64,000 nt of DNA from Tilletiopsis washingtonensis. Its lineage: Eukaryota; Basidiomycota; Exobasidiomycetes; Entylomatales. This document shows positions 11,973 through 23,508 of this stretch, piece after piece. Made by a program: the position numbers and the translations under genes. The notes under the pieces are model-generated. The model was not told where the DNA came from. It was given only the letters and a program-made list of their open reading frames with translations, and made no database searches. Each line of letters opens with the position of its first letter. Positions within the stretch are counted from its first letter, which is position 1. The DNA lies in NCBI RefSeq assembly GCF_003144115.1, contig NW_020311998.1:942581-1006580 (forward strand), in the 5' to 3' direction.

Positions 11973-14624
11973 TCAGAAGAAGATGCCCGGCGACAGCCGC
12001 GCCGCCTCGACGCGGCGCGAGCCGTCGAGCAGCAGCGGCGCCGGCGGGGTACCTCGCGGCGCCTCCTCGACCGCCTCGGCGGCGGGAGGCAGCACGGCGC
12101 CGGGCACCAGCGGCAGGCTGCCGCCGGGCGGCGGACTGCGCTGCGGCAGACTGCTGCGCCGCGCCGCGGCCGCAGGGATGGAGGAGCCCATCTCGGCGCC
12201 GCAGAGGAGCGGCGCGCTGGGGCGGCGGCGATATGCGGCGAGCGCTGGCGGTGGTGAGCGAGGAGGAGCGTGATGCGCCACACTGGCTCGTCGTGCGCCT
12301 GCCGCAGAGGAAGAAGCAGAGCCCCACTCGTGCACCCAGCCACGCACGGCCGGCGGCGGCGAGGGCAGCTCGTACTCCCGGAGCTCCTCGATGGGCTGCA
12401 CGTCGTCGCTGCGTGGAGCAGCAGAACCCGCGGCCGTCGGCGGCGGCGATCGCTCTGGCGGCAGCGGCATCACTTCGCCTCGTGCGGGCGCCGGCATGTG
12501 TCCGTACGGCGTCGGGTAGTACACCGTCCTGCCGGCCTTGAAGGAGCGCTGCGAGTCGGTCTGCGACACTTCCTCCGGGAAGCTCGTCGTGCCCGCCGCA
12601 TCGAGCGCCGCTGCTCGCTCCGCCTGCAGACGTCGTTGGCGTCGTCCGCCTCGTCGGAAGACGTGTGCCACGCCGAGCTGTGTCGACTCCGGCGACACGT
12701 CGGCGCTTCCACCCGCGCCGCCATCCACGGGACGCATGAGCAGTGTGCCTGGCGCCTGCGCATCGGGCCGCAGCTGAAACTTGATGCCGTCGAGCACGTC
12801 GCTCGTCGAGCGCTCCTCTCCGCCGCCCATGCTGAGCATGCCGGCGTCCATCGTGGCGCCCACGCTCTCGGGCACGGCCGGCAGCGGCCGTGTGCGTTCG
12901 TGCGGACTCAGCATGTCCGAGTTCGTCTTGCCCGAGCGCGCCGCCGCCGCAAAGGGCGTGCGCGTGCGTTGGGCATCCTCGTGCGAGGGATCGAAGAAGC
13001 GCGAGAAGATCGAGGCAAAGGAGAGCGTGCCGAACACGACGGCCACCCAGGAAGCGGCACAGCTGGCGCCGTACACTAGGCGCGTCATGGCGTCTGGACC
13101 ACTGCGGATGCAATCGGAGAGTCGTCCGCCTAGAACAGAGGCAATGATGAGATACGCCAATGCGCCGAGCGTGATGGAGACGTAGAGCAGCAGCAGGTTG
13201 ATGAAGCAGCGTCGCAGGTAGCGGTAGCGAGCTGTAGGCGTGCCCGCTTGGGTGACACGCTGCGTCGCTCGCTTACGCAGATCAGGCCGCAGAGGAGGGA
13301 AGAAGAAGTCGCTGTCCTGCTTGCCGGAGCTGCACTTGAGCGAGCCCTTCTCAATGGTGTCGGGATTGACGAGCGTGCGAGGCGTCACTGGCGGAGAGCC
13401 GGTGTGCTGGCTTGGCGTGCTGCCGCGTCGTGATGCCGGTGCAACGACGTTCGGCGCAGCATTGAGCGGCTGAAAGAGCAGCGAGTCGCCAGACGGGCTG
13501 AGAACAGTGATGCTGTCGGGCCTCTGCAGCGCATTGGCTGCACCCGCAGCAGCGGGCTTCTCCGCGGGCAGCGCGTCCTTCTGCCGCTCCTCCATCTCGC
13601 GCACGATGCGCCCCTGGCGTTGCATCTGCTGCCAGACGAGATAGAGCAGGTAGCCGCCTGCGGGAATGTAGAAGACGAGAAAGAGGCCCGCCCAGACGCT
13701 CCACACGGTAAAGGTGATGCCCTGCAGGTCGATGGCGTGCACCTGCTGCTCCCACACGCCGCTTGCTTGGCGCACGAGGGCGGAGACGGCGTCCGAGGGC
13801 AGCGGCGCCTGGGCGACGGCGCTCTGCACGTCCGCTGCAAAGGCGCGGTAGGCGGCGAAGCTCGAGTTGAGGCTGCGCTGTGCCAGCGCCATGGGCGCAG
13901 CCACGGAGGCGGCGAGCAGGAAGGGCGTGCCGAGACAGACGAGGTTGACGATGAGCGGACGCGGCAGGAAGCGCCCCACCTTGGAGCTGCTCAGTGGTCC
14001 GCGGTCCAGCGCGCCGGGAGCTGTGTAGAACGAGCCCCAGCCGGCGAGCGAGGCGCTGTGGTGGGCGTCAGCATTTGTGCCACAGCAGGCGCGGCAGCTG
14101 AGCCTCACCCGATCCACAGCGGCAGCCAGACGACAGTGTTGAACACCGCAAGGTGTCCCTGTGCCTCATCGGACCGCCGGCCATACGCGATGTACTGCAC
14201 GACGCTGAACGCAATCCAGAGAATGCCAAAGGCGCCCTCGAAGATGAGGAAGCAGTTGAGGCTGTTGGGGATGATGTAGATGCCCTCGCTGCGGCGCGTC
14301 ACCTTCCACAGCCAGAACTTCTGGCGGTAGATGCGGTAGAGAATGACGGATGCTAGACATGTGCCCCGGGTCAGCACCGGCGGCAAGCGGCGTGCTGGCA
14401 CACTCACAGCCGCCAAGAATAAGGCCGCCAATGAGCGCAAGCGCCACGACGCCCTGGATGAAAAAGTCGGCGCCCAGACGCAGCACGAAGAGCTCGTGCA
14501 CGAAGGCGTCGAGCGCCTCGAGCGCCTCGGCGCCGGCACCGCCGGGCGCGGACAGGGCGGCGAGCAGCGCCGGCGGCAGGGCGCCGTGGGCGCTCGAGCG
14601 GCTGGCGGCCGCGAGGGCGTCCAT
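11973..14624 (-). CDS. Seven-helix membrane protein with long loop and cytoplasmic tail
   Basis: The protein has 847 residues, from exons 14624-14408, 14352-14109 and 14055-11973. Seven hydrophobic segments are visible, beginning with FIQGVVALALIGGLILGG, then around EGAFGILWIAFSVVQYIA, VFNTVVWLPLWIG, LVCLGTPFLLAASVAAP, TVWSVWAGLFLVFYIPAGG, LLLLYVSITLGALAYLI and SWVAVVFGTLSFASIFS. About 140 hydrophilic residues separate helices 5 and 6, and about 320 Ser/Pro/Arg-rich residues follow helix 7. This layout resembles fungal G-protein-coupled receptors, but I see no diagnostic receptor motif. A channel or unrelated membrane protein is possible. The motif EGIYIIPNSLN after helix 1 looks like a family signature. 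Confidence 0.8.
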
Positions 14625-17600
14625 GGCTGCACGACGACGCCCGCCCGCGCTGAGAAAGCCTAGAGGGGCGCACGCGACTTGGACGCGGCGCGCGTGGAGG
14701 AATGAGGAGCGGTACGGTGTGGTGGTTGGACGACAAAAGACCGCCGCCTGGGACGGCCGGACGTGCGTCCGCTCTGCGGCTCCGACGACGCTGCGGCTGC
14801 ACCTGAGGGGGGGAGATGCAGCTGCAGCGAGCGGGAGCAGGACGGTGCGGCGTCGGTGCCTGCCGGCGTGCTGCGTCGCTCTGTGCGTGCCGGCGAGTGT
14901 CTCGGCCTCCAAAGCGCGCATCGGATGCGGCAAGCGCGCGCGCAGCAGCACCGAGAGCCCAACACCTCCTCATGGCGCGCCGCATCTGTGCTGAGACCGC
15001 ACTACGCCAGTCCAGGCTCGCGCCCTCTTTCGTCCGTGAGCATTCAGGCTTTGACAGCGCTGGGCTGCAGCATGCAAGCGGCCTGCGCTGCACGCTGCAA
15101 CGCACGCAGATGCACACCTCGCAGCATCAAGTGCGGAGGCGGCGGAGCGCGGAGGCGGCGCGTGTGCAGCGCGCAGCCGCCGTGAAGCGAGAGAGTCGGC
15201 TGCAGAGCCACGGCATGGCAGCGCAGCAGCTGCACGGCGGAGCGAAATAGGCTCCGCCTTGCCGCCCGAGGGAGAGGAGCGAGCCTCGAGATGTTCCTCG
15301 TGCGCTCGCTCTGCCTGGTGCTGCAGCCGCGGCCGCTGCGGCGTGTCTGCTGCTGCTGCACTCGCACTCGGCCCGCATCCGCAGCCGCATGCCGCATCAA
15401 CGCCGCGACCCGCGGCACCGCGCCGTCGAGGGCGCCGTCGTCGCTCCTCGAGCATGCCGTCGGGCACATGCGCCCGCCCGCAACTCCGCCTTCCTCCCAT
15501 CTTGCTTGGCGGCGTGCGAAATGCCGAGCGCTGCGTGCGGCCCGGCGCCGCTTCTGCAGCGCGCACGCTCGTCTGCGAGACTCACCTGCGCGAGAGAAGC
15601 AGCCGAGCGGCCGCCGGGCGGAGGCAGCGGGAGAGCGGAGCGGCTCGCGGAGGCTTTGCGCCACGTCTGCTGCCCTGCCGCGCTGTGCCCCTCTCCGACG
15701 CTGCTCAGCGCAGCCCTCGAGACGAGAGAGGGGGCCCACGCGGCAAAAGCACCACGAGTCCACGACGCAGCCGCAGCGTGCAGAGACGCAGCATGGGCGT
15801 GCGACAGCGGCTCAACCGCCTTGAGCCGCTGCGCCGAGGTTGTTCTCGCGCCTCCTCGTGCGTCTTGCACGGCACCGGGCTGTAGCGCAGCCACAAGAGC
15901 CGTTGGGCTCGCAGGTTGCAGCTGCGCTCTGACTCTGCCGCCTTGTGTCTAGACTCGGCTGCTCCCTTTCGCGTTTCGGCAAAAGCACCGTTGCGGCAGC
16001 AAGGCTTAGCGCGGCCTGCTGCTGCGGCTGCGAGCCTTAGCCTCGGCAAGCAGGAGTGCATCAGGGTGCAGCTGATCTGCCTTCATGCCACCCTCACGCC
16101 TCTCGCACGCGGGCTGCCGCAAATGGCTAGCCATCGGTCTCCATCGGCCGGCATGGCGCCTGTCTCGCTGCCATAGCGCAGCCCACGGGCGTTCAGAGAG
16201 CCTCTTGCGGGCCGCCGGCCGCTCGGTGCGAGCGCGGGCCCGTCGCCGCGCCGATCTCTCTCTTCACACGCCAAGGCTGCGGCTCCACGCGGCCGCGGTG
16301 CGGCTTGCAAGCACACAAACGCCGTGTGCTGGTGCGCCGATGACCCTCCGAGTTCTACCTCCGGCATGCCCAATCGCCACGTGAGCGTCTCAAGCCAATC
16401 GAGAAGGCGAGCAATCAGAATGGACCGTCGCTTGGGCCGGCGCTCCGCAGGCTGTGTTATCCTTAGGGAAGAGGAGCTGAGCCACTTCCAAACGCACTCG
16501 ACTGCACAGCGTCCCAGCTCCGCCACGTGCCGACGGTCGGAGTGCAGAGCCTCCTCGCACATCTCCTCGTTCTCTCGGAGCCGCGCAGGCTGCTCCAGAT
16601 GATTCTGGAGACGAGGTGCAGCCTTGACAGTCCACGTCGCGCGGCACGCCGCTCGGTCGTCCTACGCAACGACGCGCTGTCGGCTCCGCAGTGCGACAAA
16701 TAAGAATGGGTGCACACACGCAGGCTTGCAGGACGCAGTGCACATGATCCTGCTCGGAACAGGAGTGTGAGACTGCGCCCCCGAGACCAGGGAAGCAAGC
16801 GTGACTATGCTGCTGAACGGCGGCGGCGGCCTGCGAGGTCACGCCACGCCGGCGCACACTGGACGCGCGGCGCGAGCCAAGCAGGTCCCTCGCCTGTCGG
16901 GAGACCGCGCGTGGACGAGGGATTCAGCTGCAGGGCGTCAGTCAGAGATGGCGGATCAGCTGCAGCAGGGCGACAGCCACGCTCTGTTTGCTGCCGCGGC
17001 AGTGCGGGGAAAGGAGGCAGGAGGTGCGAGGTGGATGTTGAGCGGCGCACGCCTGCCCCATCTGGACATCGCATGCTGCGCTTCGGTGCCTTGCTGCTGC
17101 GTGTCACGCCCGCTGCCGACTCTCGATGCTAAATGCACCCTTGCCGCCTCAGCGGCTGCAGGAGCGATGCCTTCTCAAGACGGCCGGAAGCGCTGGCGGA
17201 GTCAGAGCGAGGGCACTCGTGCGGGTGACGACGGACGAGGTGACGTAGCGCGCTCGAGCGCCGGAGGCCGCGCGTCGCGGAGGCCGAGCGCTGCGCCACC
17301 GTTGCGCACCTGGCAGCACCCAGAACAACGAAGCCTTGCTGAAGGTGCTCTTCGCAGAGAACACGGGTGCGGAGCGGCTGCTGCTGCTGTCAAATGAGGC
17401 GCATTCTGATGCGAGTCGGGTGGAGGGCGAGGCGGCGCGCGCGTGGTGGATTCGGACGCCGCAGGGTCGAGCGGGGAAGGCGAAGAGGCCGCGCTGATGA
17501 TGCAGCCGCGTCGCGTCGAGCACGCGTGTTGCCTGGATGTGGGCGAAGGGCCGCGCCAACGTCCCGCTGCGCGCGCATCCGGCAGTTTGGTCAGCAAGCG

Positions 17601-17891
17601 GCGGAGAGGGAGGCCGCTGGAGAGAGCGGCTGCAGCTGAGCCGTGTCGGGGGGTGGATGGGATGGCGGCCCGGGGCGCCCGCGCGCCTCGTCCCCGCCCG
17701 GCGCCGTGTTGTCGTCTCGAGCTCCCGGCGGCTCAGCGGCTTGCCTTCCCTCCACCTGCATCCCATACCTGTCTCGCCCGTTCTTTGCAACTGCTTCATC
17801 TTCGTCTTCTTGCCTGCTGCTCGCTTCCTAGCCTTGAACTCGCTTCGCTCCCAGCTCTCGCTCTCGCAACCTCGCCTGGAAAGAATCCGCC
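14625..17891. other. 3.3-kb gene-free divergent region
   Basis: This is the largest gap in the window, between the divergent starts of the seven-helix protein and a small charged protein. I found no exon chain with plausible splice sites and protein-like composition; open frames are Arg/Ala/Cys-rich and overlap on both strands. The 12-mer GGCAAAAGCACC occurs twice, near 15741 and 15973. It may hold regulatory DNA or an untranslated RNA; neither can be shown here. Confidence 0.5.
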
Positions 17892-18645
17892 ATGCCGTCG
17901 TCCAAGGGCAAGCCGACGGACCCGAAGCTGCGCGAGGAGGCCAAGGAGGGTGCGTGATCCCGCAGTTGCCTCACAAAGGCGGCAGCAGCTTCCCGTGCTG
18001 TCCCCTGACTGACGCTCTCGTGTGCTGCTCGCAGAGGTGAAGCAGATGGAGAAGGGCGGCGGCAAGGGCAACTGGTCGGCGTACAAGGCGGCCGAGATGG
18101 CCAAGGTGTACGAGGCAAAGGGCGGCGGCTACGAGGACAGCGGCGACAACCCGAACGAGGCGAGCAAGGTGAGTTGCGCGAGCGAGCGAGCGAGCCCGAC
18201 TCAAGCCTTGCCGCTTCTCGCCGGCCCGACGAGAGGGCAGTTGCGATGCTTGCCGCTGACTCCTTTCTCCTCACGCTAGGGCGCGCCCAAGCCCAAGGAG
18301 TCTGCCGTGAAGAGCGGCGAGCGCAAGGACCCCGCTGCGCCCGTCGGCAGCAAGAAGGCGCCGGCGTCGAAGGGCAAGAAGAGCGACGCGGCCGAGGAGG
18401 GCAAGGGCGAGGGCAAGGAGAAGGAGGCCGCGCCCGCTGCGGAGCCCAAGGAGAAGGAGACGAAGGAGAAGAAGGCGCCGGCCAAGGAGAAGGCGCCGGA
18501 GAAGGAGAAGAAGGAGAAGAGCTCGGCGTCGAAGGAGAAGAGCGCGGGCGCAAAGGCGGGCAAGGCAAAGACGGCCAAGCCGGTCAAGGAGGCGGCAAAG
18601 GGCGAGCGCACGCAGCCGCGCCGCGCGGCCAAGAAGGCCGAGTAG
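17892..18645 (+). CDS. Small Lys/Glu-rich conserved fungal protein
   Basis: The exons are 17892-17949, 18035-18168 and 18280-18645, giving 185 residues. The first ~65 residues contain the block TDPKLREEAKEEVKQMEKGG followed by WSAYKAAEMAKVYEAKGGGY. I recognise this as a conserved but uncharacterised small fungal family. The remainder is a highly charged Lys/Glu/Ala tail with repeated KEK units, probably disordered, ending in RRAAKKAE. The composition suggests nucleic-acid or chaperone-type binding, but that is only inference. No targeting signal is visible. Confidence 0.85.
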
Positions 18646-19254
18646 AGGAGGTGCTCCCGGACGTAGCGGTAGCGCTCGCTTTGCGCATGCTGCGTCCGAG
18701 CAGCTGCCTCTCTTCCACCTTCCTATCTTCGAGCACCTGCTTTCGCACCTCGCGATCCCACGGCGCGCCGCCTTGCCTCTTTCTACGTCTCTCTTTTGCG
18801 TCACACGCCTGCCCGCGTCTGGTTCCTCTTATTACCCCGCTACGAATTGCACGCATGCCTATGTGACTCGCGCAGTGCACACGACCAGGGAGGCTGACGA
18901 GAGCTGCGAGGGCGAGGATGTTGAAGTGGAGGCGGGGCAAGGCTGCGCGGCGCGCCGCACATGTGCGGAGTCGCACGCGCAGCTCTATCCGCCCGCTGGC
19001 GCAGGCCCAGGCGCGGCGCCCCTGACGCGCGCCTGGCCGAGCTGAGGCCGCACCGCCGCCGCTTGCGGCGCGCGTGGCGTGGCTGTCCGACAACACGTCG
19101 CGCTGCAGGGCTGTGCCCGAGCGCCTGAGCTGGGTGGCCCTGGCGCTGCATCGCGCATCAGCCATCGCGCTCCTCGCGGCCGAGCTTCGCTTCCTCCTGC
19201 TCCGCATCACCCTCTCCCGCACCCTCTCCTCGCTCCACTACACATCTGCCCAGC
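18646..19254. other. Intergenic region upstream of cofilin
   Basis: About 0.6 kb lies between the end of the Lys/Glu-rich gene and the cofilin start. The last ~60 nt before the ATG are C/T-rich, a likely leader. No gene is seen. Confidence 0.5.
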
Positions 19255-20605
19255 ATGGTGCGTGCGCATCCGTCTGCATCGCTTGCCGTTGCACCGCGCT
19301 GACTCCCTCCGCAGTCCTCGGGCGTCAAGGTCTCCTCCGACTGTCTGGCCGCGTACCAGCAGCTCAAGCTCGGCAAGTCGCTGCGCTACATCCTCTACGG
19401 CCTCAGCGCCGACAAGACGGAGATTGTCGTGCTGCACACGGCCCCCGCGCAGCACGACGCCGCCGCCGACTACGACGCCTTCCTCGAGAAGCTGCCCAAG
19501 GACGACTGCGTGTGGGGCGTGTACGACTTTGAGTTCACAAAGGGCGACGAGGGCAAGAGGAACAAGATCTGCTTCATCAGCTGGTGCGTGCGGGTGTGCA
19601 GCAGGAAGGGCGGTGGGATGTATGGCGGATGGCAAGGCGATGAAGGATACGGGCGCAGCATGCTGGCAGGGTGTGTCGTGCGGGCACAGCAGCGCCTCTG
19701 GCACATCGCACCGGCTACGGTGCTCCCATCCTGCATCCGCATGCTTTGCACATCGCCCAGCGCCGTGTCGCACCTCACCCACCGCCGCATCGCTGACCCC
19801 GTCTCGTCGCGTGCAGGGCGCCGGATGACGCAAAGATCAAGGCCAAGATGCTGGCCGCCTCGTCCAAGGATGCGCTGCGCAAGGCCCTCGTCGGCGTTGC
19901 TGTCGAGGTGCAGGCGACCGACATTGACGAGGTCGCGTACGATGCCGGTGAGTCTTGCGCGCGCATGGAGACGGGTTTGAGCACGGAAAGGGAGGGCTGG
20001 TGGATGGGAGGAACAGATGCGCGGAGGGACGAGGAGCTGCACCGAGAGAGGGAGAGGGCACACCACCGATGCGCCAGTGCTGTGCTGTGCCAGAGATCAA
20101 GAACGGACTGTGCAGCCGGCCTGCGCCTCGCGCGCGCGAACACGAGCGCGACGGCCTCGGTCAGGTCTGGACGCGCCTTGAGAGGGTGTGCGGATGGCAG
20201 CGACTGTGAAGAAGGGGGCGGATGGAACTCGGGGCGCGCACGCGGCGACACAGGGCAATTTGAGCGCACGATGCGCATGCGCGTGCAGTGGACGTGCAAG
20301 GCGGATGCTGCCCCCGTTCGCTGCCTCCTATCGTCGTCGACGATCGCTACACGTGCGATCCGGCGACATGACAGAGCAGCATCGGGTCGGGCCGGCCACG
20401 CTTTATGAACGCGCGCTTGCACTTGGGCGGGCGAGGGGCACGAGAGCTCGCAGCAATGGAAGACAACGCGCTGACACGAGCAACCTTCTCTTCTCTGCTT
20501 GCCTCTCTCTCAGTTCTCGTAAGTGCCGCGCTGCGTACGTCACAATCTCTTGGTCATCGCTGACGCGCCATCCTGCTGCAGGAAAAGTGCTCGCGGGGCT
20601 ACTAA
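19255..20605 (+). CDS. COF1: Cofilin, actin-severing ADF-family protein
   Basis: Cofilin binds and severs actin filaments and speeds turnover. The exons are 19255-19257 (ATG only), 19315-19583, 19817-19947, 20514-20518 (5 nt) and 20582-20605. They give 143 residues, the same length as yeast cofilin. Motifs include MSSGVKV at the N-terminus with a regulatory Ser, [45 protein letters not shown] and the actin-binding helix [11 protein letters not shown]. The end reads VAYDAVLEKCSRGY only if the 5-nt exon is included. The third intron is 566 nt, the longest in the window. Confidence 0.96.
20514..20518 (+). other. COF1: 5-nt microexon of cofilin
   Basis: TTCTC is flanked by CTCTCAG and GTAAGT, both strong splice sites. 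Joined to the preceding G it gives Val-Leu, and the next exon starts Glu-Lys, matching the AYDAVLEK end expected in fungal cofilins. Skipping it removes 5 nt and shifts the frame before the stop. Confidence 0.85.
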
Positions 20606-20893
20606 GCAGCTATGAGAGTGGCTGCTCCGTGACGGGCCATGGCGGGCCGTGGGCGGGCCGTGAGCGATGTTGCGAGCGGAACAATCGTTCGCCCGATCTC
20701 TCTGCCATTCCCCTCCCCGACCTTCTCTCCCTCTCGCCTCACCATCACGATGACGAATGCAGATCGGCATGCTAGAGAGTGCGGGCGTGCGCAGAGCAAA
20801 GAAGGCATCGTTAGGAAGCGTGGGTGACAGACATAGTACAAGCAAAGGAGGCGCGAGAGAGAATCGTTGAGGAGCGGGACGGGCAGACTAGCC

Positions 20894-23229
20894 TCAGCCC
20901 GAGTGACAGCCCCATCCGCTCCACGCGTCGTGGTCAGCTGCGGCAGCGGCGCGCTGCTGCACGTCGCTGGGCACATCTGAGCAGTTGGCGCCGCCGTGCA
21001 CAAAGTCCCAGCCCAGCTCCTGCTCGAGCAGGTGGGCGACGACGTTGCGCGACGAGACGGTCGCTGTCTCCATTGTGCTGATCAGCCTGTAGGAGGAGCG
21101 TGTGAGTCGACGGACAGAGGCGGAGGTGTGTAGGGCACATACCGCTCAAAGGCGTTGAGGAAGAACAGGCCGTCATCGACGTGCAGCTTTGGGAACTCGG
21201 CCGTGGGACGCAGCTCTGCGAGAGGGGCGAGCTCAGCCTGCGGCGCTGCGAGTGCAAGCGCCGGAAAGACGCACCGGGGTAGGCGTCCCACTCCTGCCGG
21301 CGCACCCAGAGCACGTTGCCCGTGCCCATGATGCGCTCCAGCTGTGCATCGCTCAGTGCTGCCGCCGAGAAGATCTGGCACAGGTCTCGTCAGCACTGCA
21401 ATGCAGAGCACGCCAGCGAGCTCGCGACGACGCACCTTGACGACGTGCTCATCTTTTGAAGAGACACTGGCGTTGCGCGGCTCGAGCTTGGAGAGGTAGC
21501 TGAGGCTGTTGAACTGCGACGGAGCCGTCAGCCCGGCGCGGTATCTGGACGGAGAATCTGCACTCTCACCTCAAGCACGGGCTCGTGCTTGCCTTCGCCG
21601 GGCCACCAGCCGAGCTTGCCAGCGGGCATGAGGGGTATTTGAGCGCGGCGCTGCAGTGCCTCCGGCTTCTCCTTGCCCGCCTTCTTCTTCTTGGCCATAG
21701 CGCGCAGGGCCTCGTGCGACGTCAGCACGCTAGTCGGCACGACGTCCTGGTCGCCGCGACCAAAGTATCGCGGGTTCGGCTGGCTCGCATTCGTCACGAG
21801 CAGCGTGACGTGCAGATGCACGTATGGCGGCGTCGGGATCGTCGCGTGCGTGTTCATCAGCGTGATGCCGGCGTTGTGCCAGGGCGTGGCGACGAGGACT
21901 CGGTCGTAGAGCGCGCCTGCCCCGCTGCGGGTGCCCACCCACCACTTGACGCCTTCGTCGCGCATCTGCGAGACATCGCTTGCTTGGACGTGCCCAGCCT
22001 CGAGTGCGGCACTGGCGCTGGCGAACTTGACGAGCCCAGTGACTTGGCCGCCTAGCCCCATGCGCAGTCGTGCACCGCTGCGCCCCAGGAACTCCTCAAA
22101 CAGCTTGTAGTTGCCGCCGCGGATGCCAGTGGCGCCAGATGCCGCAAGCGAGACGCCGCCGCCGACGGCGTGGATCGAGTAGATGTCCTGGCCGTAGTTG
22201 ACGAGCGTGGCGGCCTCGATGACCTCGTCGGTCTACGCGAGGCATGATCAGCGAGACGCCGCAGTCGCCACGCTGCACACTCACAAAGAGCTTCGTCACG
22301 CCCTGCTTGGCAAAGTAGTCGCCCGCCACCTGGTTCGAGAGATCCTTGAAGCCCACCGCCTTGCTCAGCTCCTCCATCGTCGCCCACGGGAAGCCACTGG
22401 CCGTAGCGTTGGCGTGCTCATCGCGTGGCGCATGCAGGAACTTTGCATCGTACATGCTGACGAAGAGCGAGACAAGCTTCGTGACGCTGCACACACAGGT
22501 AAGGCGATCAGCCAAGTGTTCCAGGCGACGCGCATATGCAGGCACTCACAGCTTCTTCGTCGTCATGGGCGAATAACCGTAGCGCCAGAGCATGCGTGCG
22601 CTGTTCCACCACGAGTCGTCCAGGCCCTGGCACATGGCGCAGTCAGGACACGGCAAGCACAACAGCACAGCACTGCAGCACTCACCTCGACCAGAAACTG
22701 CTGTCCGTCCCAAATGCCCACTGTCGCATCGTCCTCGCCCAGCTTCGCGTCCGTGGGCAGGCCGAATTGCTGTCGCGCGGGTGCGTCAGCCTCGCCCTTG
22801 TACGCCTGTGCCAGCGAGACGCACCTTGGCAGCGCGCTTCAGGTTGTAGTTGACATCCGCAAAGATGCTGGCTCCGAGCTCTATGGCCTCGAGCGAGTCG
22901 TCATCATGGGGATGCACGATGGCGGTCCGTCCGCCGATACGCTCCTCACGCTCGTATACCGTCACGTCGAAGGCGTCGCGCAGCGGCACGGCCGTGCGCT
23001 GGCCGCCGCCAGCTGCCTGACTCTCGGCGGAGAGCAGAGCGGCAGCATCGAGCTGCTGCTGCGCGCGCGCGAGCCAGTAGGCGGCACTGGTGCCGCCCGG
23101 CCCGGCGCCGATGATAGCGATGCGCAGCGGCGGCGGCGGCAGCGAGGCGGCGTCCGCTGCAGCAGCGGCGGCGGCGAGAGGCGCAGCGAGGAGAGGCGCG
23201 AGGCAGAGTGCGGCGGCGAGTGGCCGCAT
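20894..23229 (-). CDS. Prenylcysteine lyase / oxidase (FAD)
   Basis: This 624-residue enzyme cleaves farnesyl- or geranylgeranyl-cysteine released from degraded prenylated proteins, in the lysosome/vacuole in characterised members. The exons are 23229-22825, 22769-22686, 22626-22550, 22486-22285, 22232-21570, 21513-21436, 21374-21275, 21215-21143 and 21086-20894. A signal peptide is followed by the FAD-binding motif IIGAGPGGTSAAYWL, then RIGGRTA and ELGASIF. Further blocks are WRYGYSP, DEVIEAATLVNYGQ, GGNYKLFEEFL and VDDGLFFLNAFE. The start lies only 279 nt from the divergent BMS1 start, so the two share a short promoter region. Confidence 0.93.
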
Positions 23230-23508
23230 GATGGCGAGTCGCAGACGCAGGGGCTGCAGAGCAGGCGCAGGTGGTGGTACGGGACTGGGAGGGAGGCGCG
23301 CAGCCAGCCAACCAACAGCCGCCGCGAGGGGGGCCGGCGCCTCCACCACGCCGCGCGCCAGGCCGCCCGCTCCCACGCCGCGGCGTGGGAACGCGCTGGC
23401 CTCGCCCGCCTCTCCTTCCCGTGCGAGACGGGCCGAAAAAGTGGCTGGCCGTGCCGTGCCGCGAGCTCTGATGCTTCCTCCTCCTGCACCCCATCCCCCT
23501 CGCACAGC

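Noticed and set aside
11731-13113. 460-codon minus-strand open frame beside the seven-helix gene
   Set aside because: It overlaps the tail of the seven-helix gene on the same strand in another frame, without recognisable motifs.
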